A DNA stretch of 32,470 bases from Phycisphaerae bacterium (GTDB lineage Bacteria; Planctomycetota; Phycisphaerae; Sedimentisphaerales; Anaerobacaceae). Position 1 is the stretch's first letter; every line of letters starts with the position of its first letter. Where the stretch lies: assembly GCA_028714855.1 (NCBI GenBank), contig JAQTLP010000015.1, forward strand, positions 1-32,470, read 5' to 3'. Below the pieces are notes generated by a model. That model saw only the letters and a program-made list of their open reading frames with translations, did no database searches and was not told the origin of the DNA. Both the position numbers and the translations under genes were made by a program. Below are positions 1 through 6,871 of the stretch, piece by piece.

Positions 1-3
1 TTG

Positions 4-127
4 AAGCCGTTGCCCCATTGGGTCAGAACACTATTTAGGGTCAGACTTTGGGTCCGAGGAAAAATGATTCTTTACCATTTATGGAGACTTGACCATGTCG
101 CCAAAACCGCTTAGATGCAAAAAGTTG
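4..127. repeat. Left copy of 124-base terminal inverted repeat
   Basis: This stretch is an exact reverse complement of 32347-32470, with every base matching in a manual comparison. It contains spaced copies of GGGTCAGA (20-27 and 38-45), typical of a mobile or REP-like element. Beyond base 127 similarity decays but does not vanish: CTGGGGG is shared. Read on the minus strand it encodes RFWRHGQVSINGKESFFLGP and ends KV-stop. The likeliest reading is a dispersed multicopy element at which assembly stopped; flanking repeats of a single large mobile unit are less likely, because the interior is mostly housekeeping genes. Confidence 0.9.
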
Positions 128-446
128 TTCACTGGGGGTTACTTTTCTCTTTATTGTCATTCCTGCGCAAGCAGGAATCCACTTTTCGTCATTGCGAGCG
201 CAACGTGGCAATCTATGTTTTCTCAAATCTTAAATTTCTAATCTTAAATCTTCCCCGCCTCACCGCGGCGAAACCAAGAGTTTGCTGTCCCAAGCACAGT
301 TAAAGAAATCGAAGTGTCGAATCCAAAGAAATTTGGTGTAGAGCAAAGTAACAAGCACAAACATAGATAATGCTTTACTTTATCGTACAAGAATCACATT
401 ACCCGTCAGGTGAATGTTTAAATCAACTACCGTGTTTGGGCATCAA
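128..446. other. Intergenic region with dispersed repeats
   Basis: No convincing gene is present. It holds two repeat units that recur in many environmental bacterial genomes: a palindrome with arms TTCCTGC/GCAGGAA (160-177) and a GTCATTGCGAG...GGCAATCT unit (188-214). Their translations (IPACAGMT, RHCERNVAI) are typical of spurious reading frames over such repeats. The remainder (about 215-446) is A+T-rich and forms the 3' flank of the minus-strand operon ending at 447. I see no clear intrinsic terminator there. Confidence 0.7.
160..214. repeat. Two adjacent dispersed intergenic repeat units
   Basis: Unit 1 is a 7-base-arm palindrome with a GCAA loop at 160-177. Unit 2 begins GTCATTGCGAG at 188 and ends CAATCT at 214, and a related unit lies at 4861-4893. 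The family assignment rests on remembered similarity to common intergenic repeats; a genome-wide copy count was not possible. Confidence 0.65.
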
Positions 447-1112
447 CTAAATAGGGTTCCTATGAGGGCAACTCAATCGGTTCTCTGGACTCGGTATTTG
501 AAGTTGCATTTTTTGGTTTTCGGTCTTGAGAAACGGCGCAGCAATAAAAAGAACAACCGAGACCATTAGAATTATTAGCCCGTTTCTTAAGCACTGATAA
601 GCAGCTTCATTGCGCAAATGCCGAGCCAAATTTACTTTCTCCTGCGCAGCAAGCGCAGCGATCTTAACTTCATCGTTATCTTTGGATTTTAGGACAAAAT
701 CTGTACCGTAACCGTACAGGGGAAGTGTCCTTAATGCACCAAGGGCAAGAACACCCCCCATGATTGTATACAGAACCGATAAACCCGAGATACTTGATAC
801 AAGTAGTTTTAGTGTCCCATTATCCAACATCTTTGAGTAATAACCACCAATCGAACCAAGAATCGTTAGTGCAATACTTATCGAAACCGTAAACTTGACG
901 GTTTTTTCATCTATCGACTTTGCTCTTTCGTGCTCTTCCCTAAGACGTCTAGTTAGAGATTCTTCGTCAAGCTGATGATATAAACCATATTCTCCGTCTT
1001 TGTTGCCAATGCCCGGATACGCCGCTTTTCTCAGAATCCTTTTCGAATGAAAATAAAAAAATACAAATGGGAATAACTCCTCAAATAGTCGTTTCACATA
1101 AATATTCCTCAT
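447..1112 (-). CDS. Three-helix membrane protein of the ATP-grasp operon
   Basis: I do not recognise this 221-residue family. The N-terminal ~70 residues are soluble and include a charged, probably helical stretch around residues 50-70 (RRLREEHERAKSIDEKT). Hydrophobic segments lie at about residues 73-92, 102-127 and 176-196, with a charged loop between the second and third. The C-terminus is short, polar and basic. It is the last gene of a three-gene unit: its ATG (1112-1110) overlaps the stop of the ATP-grasp gene in an ATGA, implying translational coupling. By position it may anchor, export or sense the product of the peptide/ATP-grasp pair, but that is inference. The general layout of a helical lead followed by clustered membrane helices recalls SLATT-like effectors, without any diagnostic motif. 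Confidence 0.8.
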   Translation of the reverse strand: MRNIYVKRLFEELFPFVFFYFHSKRILRKAAYPGIGNKDGEYGLYHQLDEESLTRRLREEHERAKSIDEKTVKFTVSISIALTILGSIGGYYSKMLDNGTLKLLVSSISGLSVLYTIMGGVLALGALRTLPLYGYGTDFVLKSKDNDEVKIAALAAQEKVNLARHLRNEAAYQCLRNGLIILMVSVVLFIAAPFLKTENQKMQLQIPSPENRLSCPHRNPI

Positions 1113-2056
1113 GAGTTACCTCGTGCGAGCCATTCCGCCACTGCCAAATCAATACACCTTTTGTCACTATTCAACCATCCCCACTCGCCTGTTGGATTGA
1201 TTTCAAGGAATACAAAATCATCACCTGTTTCGAGCAGGTCTATGGCTCCAAAGGCTAATCCCAATTTTCTCACTAGATTTTTGCATGATTCCTTAACTTC
1301 TAACGGCAAGTCAAAATCTATATACTGCAATCTTTCTTTTGGCACCTTGCGCCAATCACCTTTAACAGGTATCCCGTCTTCCAAAATTCTTACTGCCCAG
1401 ACATGATCACCAACCACCGTAATGCGACAATCGACTTTTGGCTCAATACACTGCTGAACAATTAAAGGCGCAGAGGCAATTGATTCATCGGTCAATTCGT
1501 TCACATCACATTCCGTAGTATATGTAAAAAGACAATCGTTTCCCTCACGTATTAGTACCGTATCTAGTGACTTCACTATCACTGGATTAGCCAACTGCTT
1601 TTTAAACTGTTCGCAATCGTTACCTACCAAAGTAGAAGGCACTTTAAAACCACACTGCCAAGCAACCATCAACTGATAAGGCTTACTCTCAGCTAGATAT
1701 GTTGCTTGTGGCCAATTCATCCATCGAATACCCTCAAATATACTGAGCGCTCTCAGAAAAGCACTCCACTGAGACCGTAGTAATTGGTCTTCTGACGATA
1801 GAGGATTGGGTGGGGTGTTGCGGAGAAATACAGGTTGACGAAACCAGATGGCTCTGAGGGATTTGGATGTTCCTAGAAGCTCCCCATTTCGCACAACCGA
1901 TAACGATGGCTTAACTGGATCAACTGTAAACCGATAATTAGGTAAATCTTCACGGTTTACACGTGCACAACTGATTTCTAAATCCTTCAGCCTGAGAACA
2001 ACCATGTCAGCGGAAAAATCATATAAGCTTGTAAGTAATAAAACTTCAAAGCTCAT
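1109..2056 (-). CDS. MvdC/MvdD-type ATP-grasp peptide ligase (graspetide-synthetase-like)
   Basis: This 315-residue protein has the architecture of the RimK-related ATP-grasp ligases that make macrocyclic ester/amide links in microviridin-type peptides (graspetides). Residues 1-120 form a pre-grasp region. ESKPYQLMVAWQCGFKVPSTLVGND (from residue 123) matches the MvdD-like segment opening the ATP-grasp domain. Probable ATP and metal ligands are K162 (VIVKSLDT), R211 (VDCRITVVGDHVWAV), D273, E285 and N287. The signature FLEINPTGEWGW (residues 283-294) is typical of this subfamily rather than of glutathione or D-Ala-D-Ala ligases. The ATG overlaps the stop of the upstream 67-codon gene (ATGA) and its own stop overlaps the downstream membrane gene. 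The substrate is inferred to be the upstream peptide. A peptide-tagging ligase acting on another protein remains possible. Confidence 0.88.
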   Translation of the reverse strand: MSFEVLLLTSLYDFSADMVVLRLKDLEISCARVNREDLPNYRFTVDPVKPSLSVVRNGELLGTSKSLRAIWFRQPVFLRNTPPNPLSSEDQLLRSQWSAFLRALSIFEGIRWMNWPQATYLAESKPYQLMVAWQCGFKVPSTLVGNDCEQFKKQLANPVIVKSLDTVLIREGNDCLFTYTTECDVNELTDESIASAPLIVQQCIEPKVDCRITVVGDHVWAVRILEDGIPVKGDWRKVPKERLQYIDFDLPLEVKESCKNLVRKLGLAFGAIDLLETGDDFVFLEINPTGEWGWLNSDKRCIDLAVAEWLARGNS

Positions 2057-2256
2057 TCGCCTTTTTGGTCCTCTCCTGTTTCTTGGTCACATTTTTTCGA
2101 TACGGAATGAACTATAAACTCTTGGGTTCTTACCAATGGCAAACCCTGATGACACCAATAACCTTGCTCGTTGTCATACGTCGCCTCTTCGGGTAATTTA
2201 GGTGCTTCCGTATATCTGCGACGAGTGGAATGTGCCAATAATACGTGCTCTGCCAT
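2053..2256 (-). CDS. Small protein, candidate substrate/precursor peptide of the ATP-grasp ligase
   Basis: This 67-residue ORF is first in the operon, 4 bases overlapping the ATP-grasp gene. The start is supported by a GGAGG Shine-Dalgarno ten bases upstream and by the promoter at 2329-2357. There is no signal peptide or membrane segment. The middle contains YDNEQGYWCHQGLPLV, and the C-terminal tail SKKCDQETGEDQKGE combines Ser, Thr and Lys with Asp and Glu, the residue types joined in graspetides. I see no microviridin PFFARFL leader, no TTxxxxEE plesiocin repeat and no Gly-Gly cleavage site. It is therefore either a precursor of an unlisted class, a modified small protein, or a partner subunit. 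The tight overlap with the ligase gene is unusual for a RiPP precursor, which is normally made in excess. Confidence 0.75.
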   Translation of the reverse strand: MAEHVLLAHSTRRRYTEAPKLPEEATYDNEQGYWCHQGLPLVRTQEFIVHSVSKKCDQETGEDQKGE

Positions 2257-2328
2257 ATCAAATAGTCCTCCCGTTCAAATAAAAACCCTCTAAAATAGTA
2301 ATACACAACGCTTTTTGATTAGTAGTTC

Positions 2329-2357
2329 AGTATAACATGAGGCAGATGTACTGTCAA
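2329..2357 (-). promoter_or_regulatory. Sigma-70-type promoter of the peptide/ATP-grasp operon
   Basis: On the minus strand, TTGACA (2357-2352) and TATACT (2334-2329) are separated by exactly 17 bases. The start of transcription would fall near 2322, giving a leader of about 65 bases before the ATG at 2256. This is the closest match to consensus seen in the window, so the operon is probably expressed under ordinary growth. Confidence 0.8.
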
Positions 2358-2394
2358 GGCAAGAAATAGAGGATAGATTTTAGCGTAACTGGGC

Positions 2395-2416
2395 TTAAAA
2401 ATCAATCAAATGCGCA
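2395..2416. repeat. 22-base direct repeat, copy 1
   Basis: This sequence begins TTAAAAATCAATCAAATGCG and is identical over 22 bases to 13576-13597, in the same orientation and more than 11 kb away. Neither copy is in a gene. Confidence 0.8.
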
Positions 2417-2489
2417 TATACCTTTTGACAAATCCGCAAATTCCGTAAATTTTTTTTACCCCTTTCCTAATAACGAGTTACGTGGTTTA

Positions 2490-2504
2490 TCCGCCGCAGG
2501 CGGA
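2490..2504. repeat. Short palindromic dispersed repeat (TCCGCC-GCA-GGCGGA)
   Basis: This is a perfect 6-base-arm palindrome preceded by TTTA. A related palindrome, TCCGC-CTGCA-GCGGA preceded by TTTA, occurs at 28117-28131. The similarity in arms, position (intergenic) and flank suggests one dispersed family. Confidence 0.55.
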
Positions 2505-2818
2505 GCATAATTTTCGCATCAATAGCGCAAGTTCCTCCAATTATAGAGAGGCAGTCTCTCTTGAAAGGAATTACTAATGAGCGGTTACCAATAACCAATT
2601 AATGCTGTTTATAATTTACTTTTCTTTTTTTCTCTGCGGCCGAAATTTCGGCAACGGAGATTTTCTATTTATAGCGAAAAAATCAATCAAAATGATTAAA
2701 TTATGCAAAACAAACCCAATTTAGGACAAAGTCAAATCTTTTATAACCCCAATGAAAACCATGTATTATAACGAAAAATTCACTTTGGACACTTGGTCAA
2801 AACAAACCCAAACAAAGC

Positions 2819-2868
2819 CAATTTTACCGGCCTTCGCCGGTAAAATTGCCCTGAGCGTAGCCGAAGGG
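2819..2868. repeat. Composite dispersed repeat: 13-bp hairpin plus CCCTGAGCG unit
   Basis: Perfect 13-base arms (2819-2831 and 2836-2848, core AATTTTACCGGC) enclose a CTTC loop. The sequence CCCTGAGCGTAGCCGAAGGG follows at 2849-2868 and is itself an imperfect palindrome. The latter resembles a widespread bacterial intergenic repeat, from memory. Confidence 0.7.
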
Positions 2869-2949
2869 CCTATTAAAACAAATATCCGCCCCCTTTTTCA
2901 CATAATCCCTTATACATCAGTCTGTTACGTACGCTTTCCAGCAATTTCC

Positions 2950-2978
2950 TTGATTTACAGCCCTCGATTTGATACAAT
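2950..2978 (+). promoter_or_regulatory. Promoter of the C39 peptidase gene
   Basis: TTGATT (2950-2955) and TACAAT (2973-2978) are 17 bases apart. Transcription would begin near 2985, upstream of the AGGAGG and GTG start at 3022. This supports the short form of the gene over the long open frame from 2752. Confidence 0.65.
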
Positions 2979-3021
2979 AGCTTTGTTTAATAGGGGTGGT
3001 TCGATTTGTGAGGAGGTTCGG

Positions 3022-3858
3022 GTGAGCCCGTGGCTTGAAACTATAGGTATTGTCCTGATAGCTCTGCTGGGTGTTTTTCTCGGCAAACTGTTTTCACGTC
3101 CCCGCCGGGCGGTCTATTGGATGGCGGGTTATCTTCTGTCTGTCTCGCTCATTTTCTTTCTGTTAATTATCAGATATTCTAATTCACTCGCCTTCACCCA
3201 GCCGTTCGTCTGGATTTCGGCAGGACGTGTAAAGTTTGTCATTTTCTCTTTAGCTGTAACAATGGGCCTGACCGCCCCGCTGTCGCGCCTGCCTTACAAA
3301 TTTGAGAAGGCCGCTGTATGCGTCCTGATGGTTATAATTGTGTTCTGGTTTTCGGTTTTGCCTTTTCTTGTCCCCGCTTTGATTCAAAACTATCTCGCCA
3401 ATCTCACTACTCTGTTGGATGCCAACGGCGTTTGCTTTCAAACCACAGATTATACTTGCGCTCCCGCTGCGGCTGTAACAGCCCTGGGTAAATTGGGGCT
3501 GACTGCTGACGAAGGAGAAATAGCTATACTTGCTCACACAAGCCCCGTCGTAGGTACTCTGCCGGGCTGTCTCCAGTCAGCGCTTCAGAACCGCTATGGC
3601 AGCGAGGGCCTTAAATGCCAGTACCGCCGCTTCGACTCAATTGCTCAGCTAAAGGATGCCGGCCTTACCTTGGCTGTTGTAAAAAGCGCATTTCTGACAG
3701 ACCACTGCGTCGCCGTCCTCGAAGTCGGGGACAGGATGATTACTATCGCCGACCCTGCCGGCGGAAAAATGTTGATGTCCCACAAGCAGTTTGAAGAAAT
3801 CTGGCGATTTTCCGGCATCGTCCTGAAGCGTGATTCTACGCAAGGCCGTGTAAGTTAA
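3022..3858 (+). CDS. Membrane-anchored C39-family cysteine peptidase
   Basis: The 278-residue protein has four hydrophobic segments at about residues 5-22, 32-50, 65-83 and 94-113, then a papain-like C39 domain. The catalytic triad is visible: C146 in QTTDYTCAPAA, H228 in DHCVAV and D244 in DPAGGK. C39 domains cleave leader peptides after double-glycine sites and are usually fused to ABC exporters; no ATPase or exporter is attached here. The GTG at 3022 was chosen because AGGAGG lies five bases upstream and a good promoter just before it, while the longer frame crosses repeats. The gene is divergent from the ATP-grasp operon, so it could process that product, although the candidate precursor has no Gly-Gly site. 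It converges on the next gene with a 14-base gap. Confidence 0.85.
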   Translation: MSPWLETIGIVLIALLGVFLGKLFSRPRRAVYWMAGYLLSVSLIFFLLIIRYSNSLAFTQPFVWISAGRVKFVIFSLAVTMGLTAPLSRLPYKFEKAAVCVLMVIIVFWFSVLPFLVPALIQNYLANLTTLLDANGVCFQTTDYTCAPAAAVTALGKLGLTADEGEIAILAHTSPVVGTLPGCLQSALQNRYGSEGLKCQYRRFDSIAQLKDAGLTLAVVKSAFLTDHCVAVLEVGDRMITIADPAGGKMLMSHKQFEEIWRFSGIVLKRDSTQGRVS

Positions 3859-3872
3859 ACACCGGTCTCGTT

Positions 3873-4835
3873 TTATTCGATGCGTTTCCTGTAAAGCCGC
3901 GTTTCCAGAGGCTTTCGGTAACCTGTCCAGTTCGAATCCCCCGGCTCATTGTCAATCGCCGCCGTTACCTGATTTATCTTGGCGTCCAAATCGTCAATAT
4001 AATTGACCATAAACGCCTCTGGCGTTGCCGGCAGCTTCGGTGAGCCGAATTCGTATTTGCCGTGGTGCGACAAAACAATATGCCCAAGAGCATCTAATAT
4101 CTCGTCATCAATCTTTGTCCCCTTCGCTGCCACAACCTCAGCCTTTTTATTCAGCAGAAGGTAGCTTTTTGCAACATGCCCGATTAGCTGTCCAGAATCG
4201 GTATATGAAAAGGCCATATCGTATGCAAGCTCTTCGGTCTTGCCTATATCGTGGATTAAAATCCCCGTCAGGACCAAATCGCCCTGCACATCCGGATACA
4301 AAGGCAGTATCGCGACAGCTACCCGCAGCATATTGTGGGTATGCTCCAGCAGCCCTCCGATATAGCTATGATGTAATGACGCCGCGGCCGGCGCTGTGCA
4401 GAATTTCTCCATCAGTTCGGTATCAGCCAAAAATTCTCCGACAAGTGATTTTAATTGACTGTGCTTTATACCCCCCAAAATCTTTTTTACATCCTCGAAC
4501 ATCTGCTTTACATCCTTGCTGGTTCGCGCCAAAAATTCCTCAATGTTGACCTTGCTCGCATCGACGATACCGATGTTATTTACAACAACTTGCAGGTTAC
4601 TTTGATAAAGCTCGCTTCTTCCCTGTATATGGACAAATCCGGGCTTCGGCAGCGAGTTATAAACTATCTCCGTCGCCTGCCACATCCGCCCGTTCAGCTG
4701 CCCCGTCCGGTCGCAAAGGAACATCGCTATATACAGGTCGCCTTTGGTTGTGCTTCGCAGAACCGGCTCTTTTACCATATAAATATCATTGATTGTCTGT
4801 CCCGGCTCGATTTCATTGATAAATTTATGCGCCAT
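3873..4835 (-). CDS. yhaM: YhaM-type 3'-5' exoribonuclease (OB fold plus HD domain)
   Basis: The 320-residue length and domain order match YhaM of Firmicutes, which degrades single-stranded RNA from the 3' end in the cytoplasm. Residues ~1-95 form an OB-fold nucleic-acid-binding region (DLYIAMFLCDRTGQLNGRMW). Residues ~150-300 form an HD metal-dependent phosphohydrolase with HHSYIGGLLEHT, the HD pair in GILIHDIGKTEEL and SHHGKYEFGSP. GGAG precedes the ATG. It is transcribed alone, convergent with the C39 peptidase and divergent from proS. The family assignment is firm; the RNA substrate is unknown. Confidence 0.9.
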   Translation of the reverse strand: MAHKFINEIEPGQTINDIYMVKEPVLRSTTKGDLYIAMFLCDRTGQLNGRMWQATEIVYNSLPKPGFVHIQGRSELYQSNLQVVVNNIGIVDASKVNIEEFLARTSKDVKQMFEDVKKILGGIKHSQLKSLVGEFLADTELMEKFCTAPAAASLHHSYIGGLLEHTHNMLRVAVAILPLYPDVQGDLVLTGILIHDIGKTEELAYDMAFSYTDSGQLIGHVAKSYLLLNKKAEVVAAKGTKIDDEILDALGHIVLSHHGKYEFGSPKLPATPEAFMVNYIDDLDAKINQVTAAIDNEPGDSNWTGYRKPLETRLYRKRIE

Positions 4836-4860
4836 TACCTTACTCCGTTAAATTGGTTTT

Positions 4861-4893
4861 GTCATTGCGAGCCCTTTATGGGCGAAGCAATCT
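4861..4893. repeat. Dispersed intergenic repeat (GTCATTGCGAG...CAATCT)
   Basis: It lies in the spacer between yhaM and proS. It shares the GTCATTGCGAG head and CAATCT tail with the unit at 188-214 but has a different middle (CCCTTTATGGGCGAAG), which can fold through CCC/GGG arms. No transposase is nearby. Confidence 0.6.
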
Positions 4894-5026
4894 CGATTAT
4901 CAATCATCACTCATCAATTATCAATAAAAAACCACGGCCTATTCCGATACCAAATATAATCTTGCATCCCCGCACATTTTGGGCTATATAATGGGCTTTT
5001 AATTAACGCAATACGGAATACGAATT

Positions 5027-6853
5027 ATGCGATACAGCCGGATGTTAATACCGACCGTCAAGGAAGCCCCCGCCGATGCGGAAGTTACCAGCCATAAATT
5101 GATGCTCCGCGCAGGCCTGATGCGAAAAGTCTCCAGCGGAACCTACACCTATCTGCCTCTCGGCTGGCGCAGCCTGCTCAAAGTCATCACAATCGTCCGC
5201 GAGGAAATGAATAAGGCCGGCGCTCAGGAAATCCTTATGCCCTCTGTCCAGCCGATGGAGCTGTGGCAAAAAACTGGCCGTGACGTTGACTACGGCCAAA
5301 CTATGGCAAAATTCCAGGATAGGCACGACCACTGGAATGTCATCGCCCCGACAGCCGAAGAGGTCGTTACTACACTGGCCGCTGGCGAGATAAACTCGTA
5401 TAAGCAGCTCCCGATGAATATCTACCAAATCAGCTTCAAGTTCCGCGACGAGTTCCGCCCGCGTTTCGGCCCTATTCGTTCCCGCGAATTCATAATGAAA
5501 GATGCGTACAGCTTCCACGCCGATGAAAAATGCCTCGACAAAGAATACTGGAATATGTATGAAACCTATAAACGCATCTTTAAACGCTGCGGCCTCGGTT
5601 ACGTCATCGTCGAAGCCGAGTCCGGCGAAATGGGCGGCTCCGGCTCACATCAGTTCACCATCCCCTGCGAATCAGGCGAAGACATAATCGTCTACACCGA
5701 AGACTCCTCCTACGCCGCCAATATCGAAAAAGCCGCCGTTGACGCTCTGCCAAAACAAAAACCGCTTGCCAATGTCCCCAAGCCGGAAGAAGTGCACACT
5801 CCAAACGTCGGCAGCATTGAAGCCGTCTGCGCCTTCCTCAAGACCCAGCCGAAGGATATGATTAAAACCCTCATTTACACAACCGGAACAGACCAAGAGT
5901 ATAGAAAAGAACGTGGAGCTTATGAAGCAGACCATAAAGATGAGAACTCTTGGGCTGAACCTATACTTCAAATTGAAAGAAAATTTGCAGTACTCATTCG
6001 CGGCGACCACGATTTGAATCCCGAGAAACTAACGCAAATCCTCGGCGGAAAACACGCTGAGCTTGCCGACGAAGCTGCAATCAAAAAAATCACCGGCGCA
6101 AAAGTCGGCTTCGCAGGACCAATTGGACTCGCAGGCAAGATTTCTAAATTAATTATCGACCACGCCGTTGCCGCTATGGCCGTCGGCGTCACCGGCGCAA
6201 ACAAAACTGATTATCATATTAAGAATGTCGTCCCCGGCCGGGATTTCCCGCTCGAAGGCGATAACATAATTGTCGCCGATGTCCGAAACGCCGTCGAAGG
6301 CGACACATATAACGGAAAGAAACTGCTCTTCAGGCACGGCATTGAAGTCGGTCAGGTCTTCAAACTCGGCACTAAATATTCAGTCAAACTCGGCGCTAAA
6401 TTCCTCGACGAAACCGGAAAAGAGCAGCCATGCCTTATGGGCTGTTACGGCATCGGTATAAACCGCATAGTCGCGTCAGCAATCGAGGCAGGCAACGATG
6501 CAAACGGCATCATCTTTCCGATAAGCATCGCACCATTCGAAGTCATCGTTACCAGCGTAAATCAGGATGATAAAGAGGTCGTAGGAACCGCCGAAAAAAT
6601 CTATCAGCAATTGCTCGATAAGAATATCGAAGTCCTGCTCGATGACAGGGACCTCCGCGGCGGAATAAAATTCAAAGACGCCGATTTGCTCGGAATCCCC
6701 GTCCGGATTACCGTCGGCAGCAAGTCCCTCAAAGAAGGCAACATCGAAATCAAGCTGCGAAGCGAATCACAATGCCAAAAAGTCCCCGTTAAAGAAGCAC
6801 TGAATAAAACCGTCGAATTAGTTGACTCGCTAAAAAAGCCGTTGAATTGTTAA
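5027..6853 (+). CDS. proS: Prolyl-tRNA synthetase, bacterial type with editing domain
   Basis: This class II synthetase charges tRNA-Pro in the cytoplasm. Its 608 residues fit the long bacterial form. The N-terminal catalytic part shows APTAEEVVTTL, FKFRDEFRPRFGPIRSREFIMKDAYSF (motif 2) and GSGSHQFTIP. An inserted YbaK-like editing domain spans about residues 240-400 (VLIRGDHDLN, HAELADE). Motif 3 follows as CLMGCYGIGINR, then the anticodon-binding domain (DDRDLRGGIKFKDADLLGIPVRI). Residues ~287-321 form an extra hydrophilic stretch of about 35 residues in the editing domain, encoded by visibly more A/T-ending codons than the surroundings. No strong Shine-Dalgarno is seen before the ATG. It heads a plus-strand gene run. 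Confidence 0.96.
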   Translation: MRYSRMLIPTVKEAPADAEVTSHKLMLRAGLMRKVSSGTYTYLPLGWRSLLKVITIVREEMNKAGAQEILMPSVQPMELWQKTGRDVDYGQTMAKFQDRHDHWNVIAPTAEEVVTTLAAGEINSYKQLPMNIYQISFKFRDEFRPRFGPIRSREFIMKDAYSFHADEKCLDKEYWNMYETYKRIFKRCGLGYVIVEAESGEMGGSGSHQFTIPCESGEDIIVYTEDSSYAANIEKAAVDALPKQKPLANVPKPEEVHTPNVGSIEAVCAFLKTQPKDMIKTLIYTTGTDQEYRKERGAYEADHKDENSWAEPILQIERKFAVLIRGDHDLNPEKLTQILGGKHAELADEAAIKKITGAKVGFAGPIGLAGKISKLIIDHAVAAMAVGVTGANKTDYHIKNVVPGRDFPLEGDNIIVADVRNAVEGDTYNGKKLLFRHGIEVGQVFKLGTKYSVKLGAKFLDETGKEQPCLMGCYGIGINRIVASAIEAGNDANGIIFPISIAPFEVIVTSVNQDDKEVVGTAEKIYQQLLDKNIEVLLDDRDLRGGIKFKDADLLGIPVRITVGSKSLKEGNIEIKLRSESQCQKVPVKEALNKTVELVDSLKKPLNC

Positions 6854-6871
6854 ACTGGCCGATAAACACAA

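Larger units (their letters stand above)
2258..3021. other. Repeat-rich spacer between divergent operon and C39 peptidase gene
   Basis: There is no gene in this ~760-base stretch. In order it holds the minus-strand promoter, the left copy of a 22-base direct repeat (2395-2416), a TCCGCC/GGCGGA palindrome (2490-2504), a GCCGAAATTTCGGC palindrome (2639-2652), a 13-base-pair hairpin and adjoining CCCTGAGCG unit (2819-2868), and the plus-strand promoter of the peptidase gene. An apparent N-terminal extension of the peptidase reading frame back to 2752 runs over these repeats and is not believed. Confidence 0.7.

Noticed and set aside
41..303. Two overlapping open frames of about 60 codons on opposite strands
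   Set aside because: They run over the terminal repeat and dispersed repeats and give the repeat-typical translations IPACAGMT and RHCERNVAI. No ribosome site.
2752..3021. N-terminal 90-codon extension of the C39 peptidase
   Set aside because: It crosses palindromic repeats and a promoter; AGGAGG and GTG at 3022 give a better start.
3929..3950. tRNA-like T-loop (AGTTCGAATCCCC)
   Set aside because: It lies inside the 3' end of yhaM in a sound coding frame, and no acceptor, D or anticodon arms can be formed around it.
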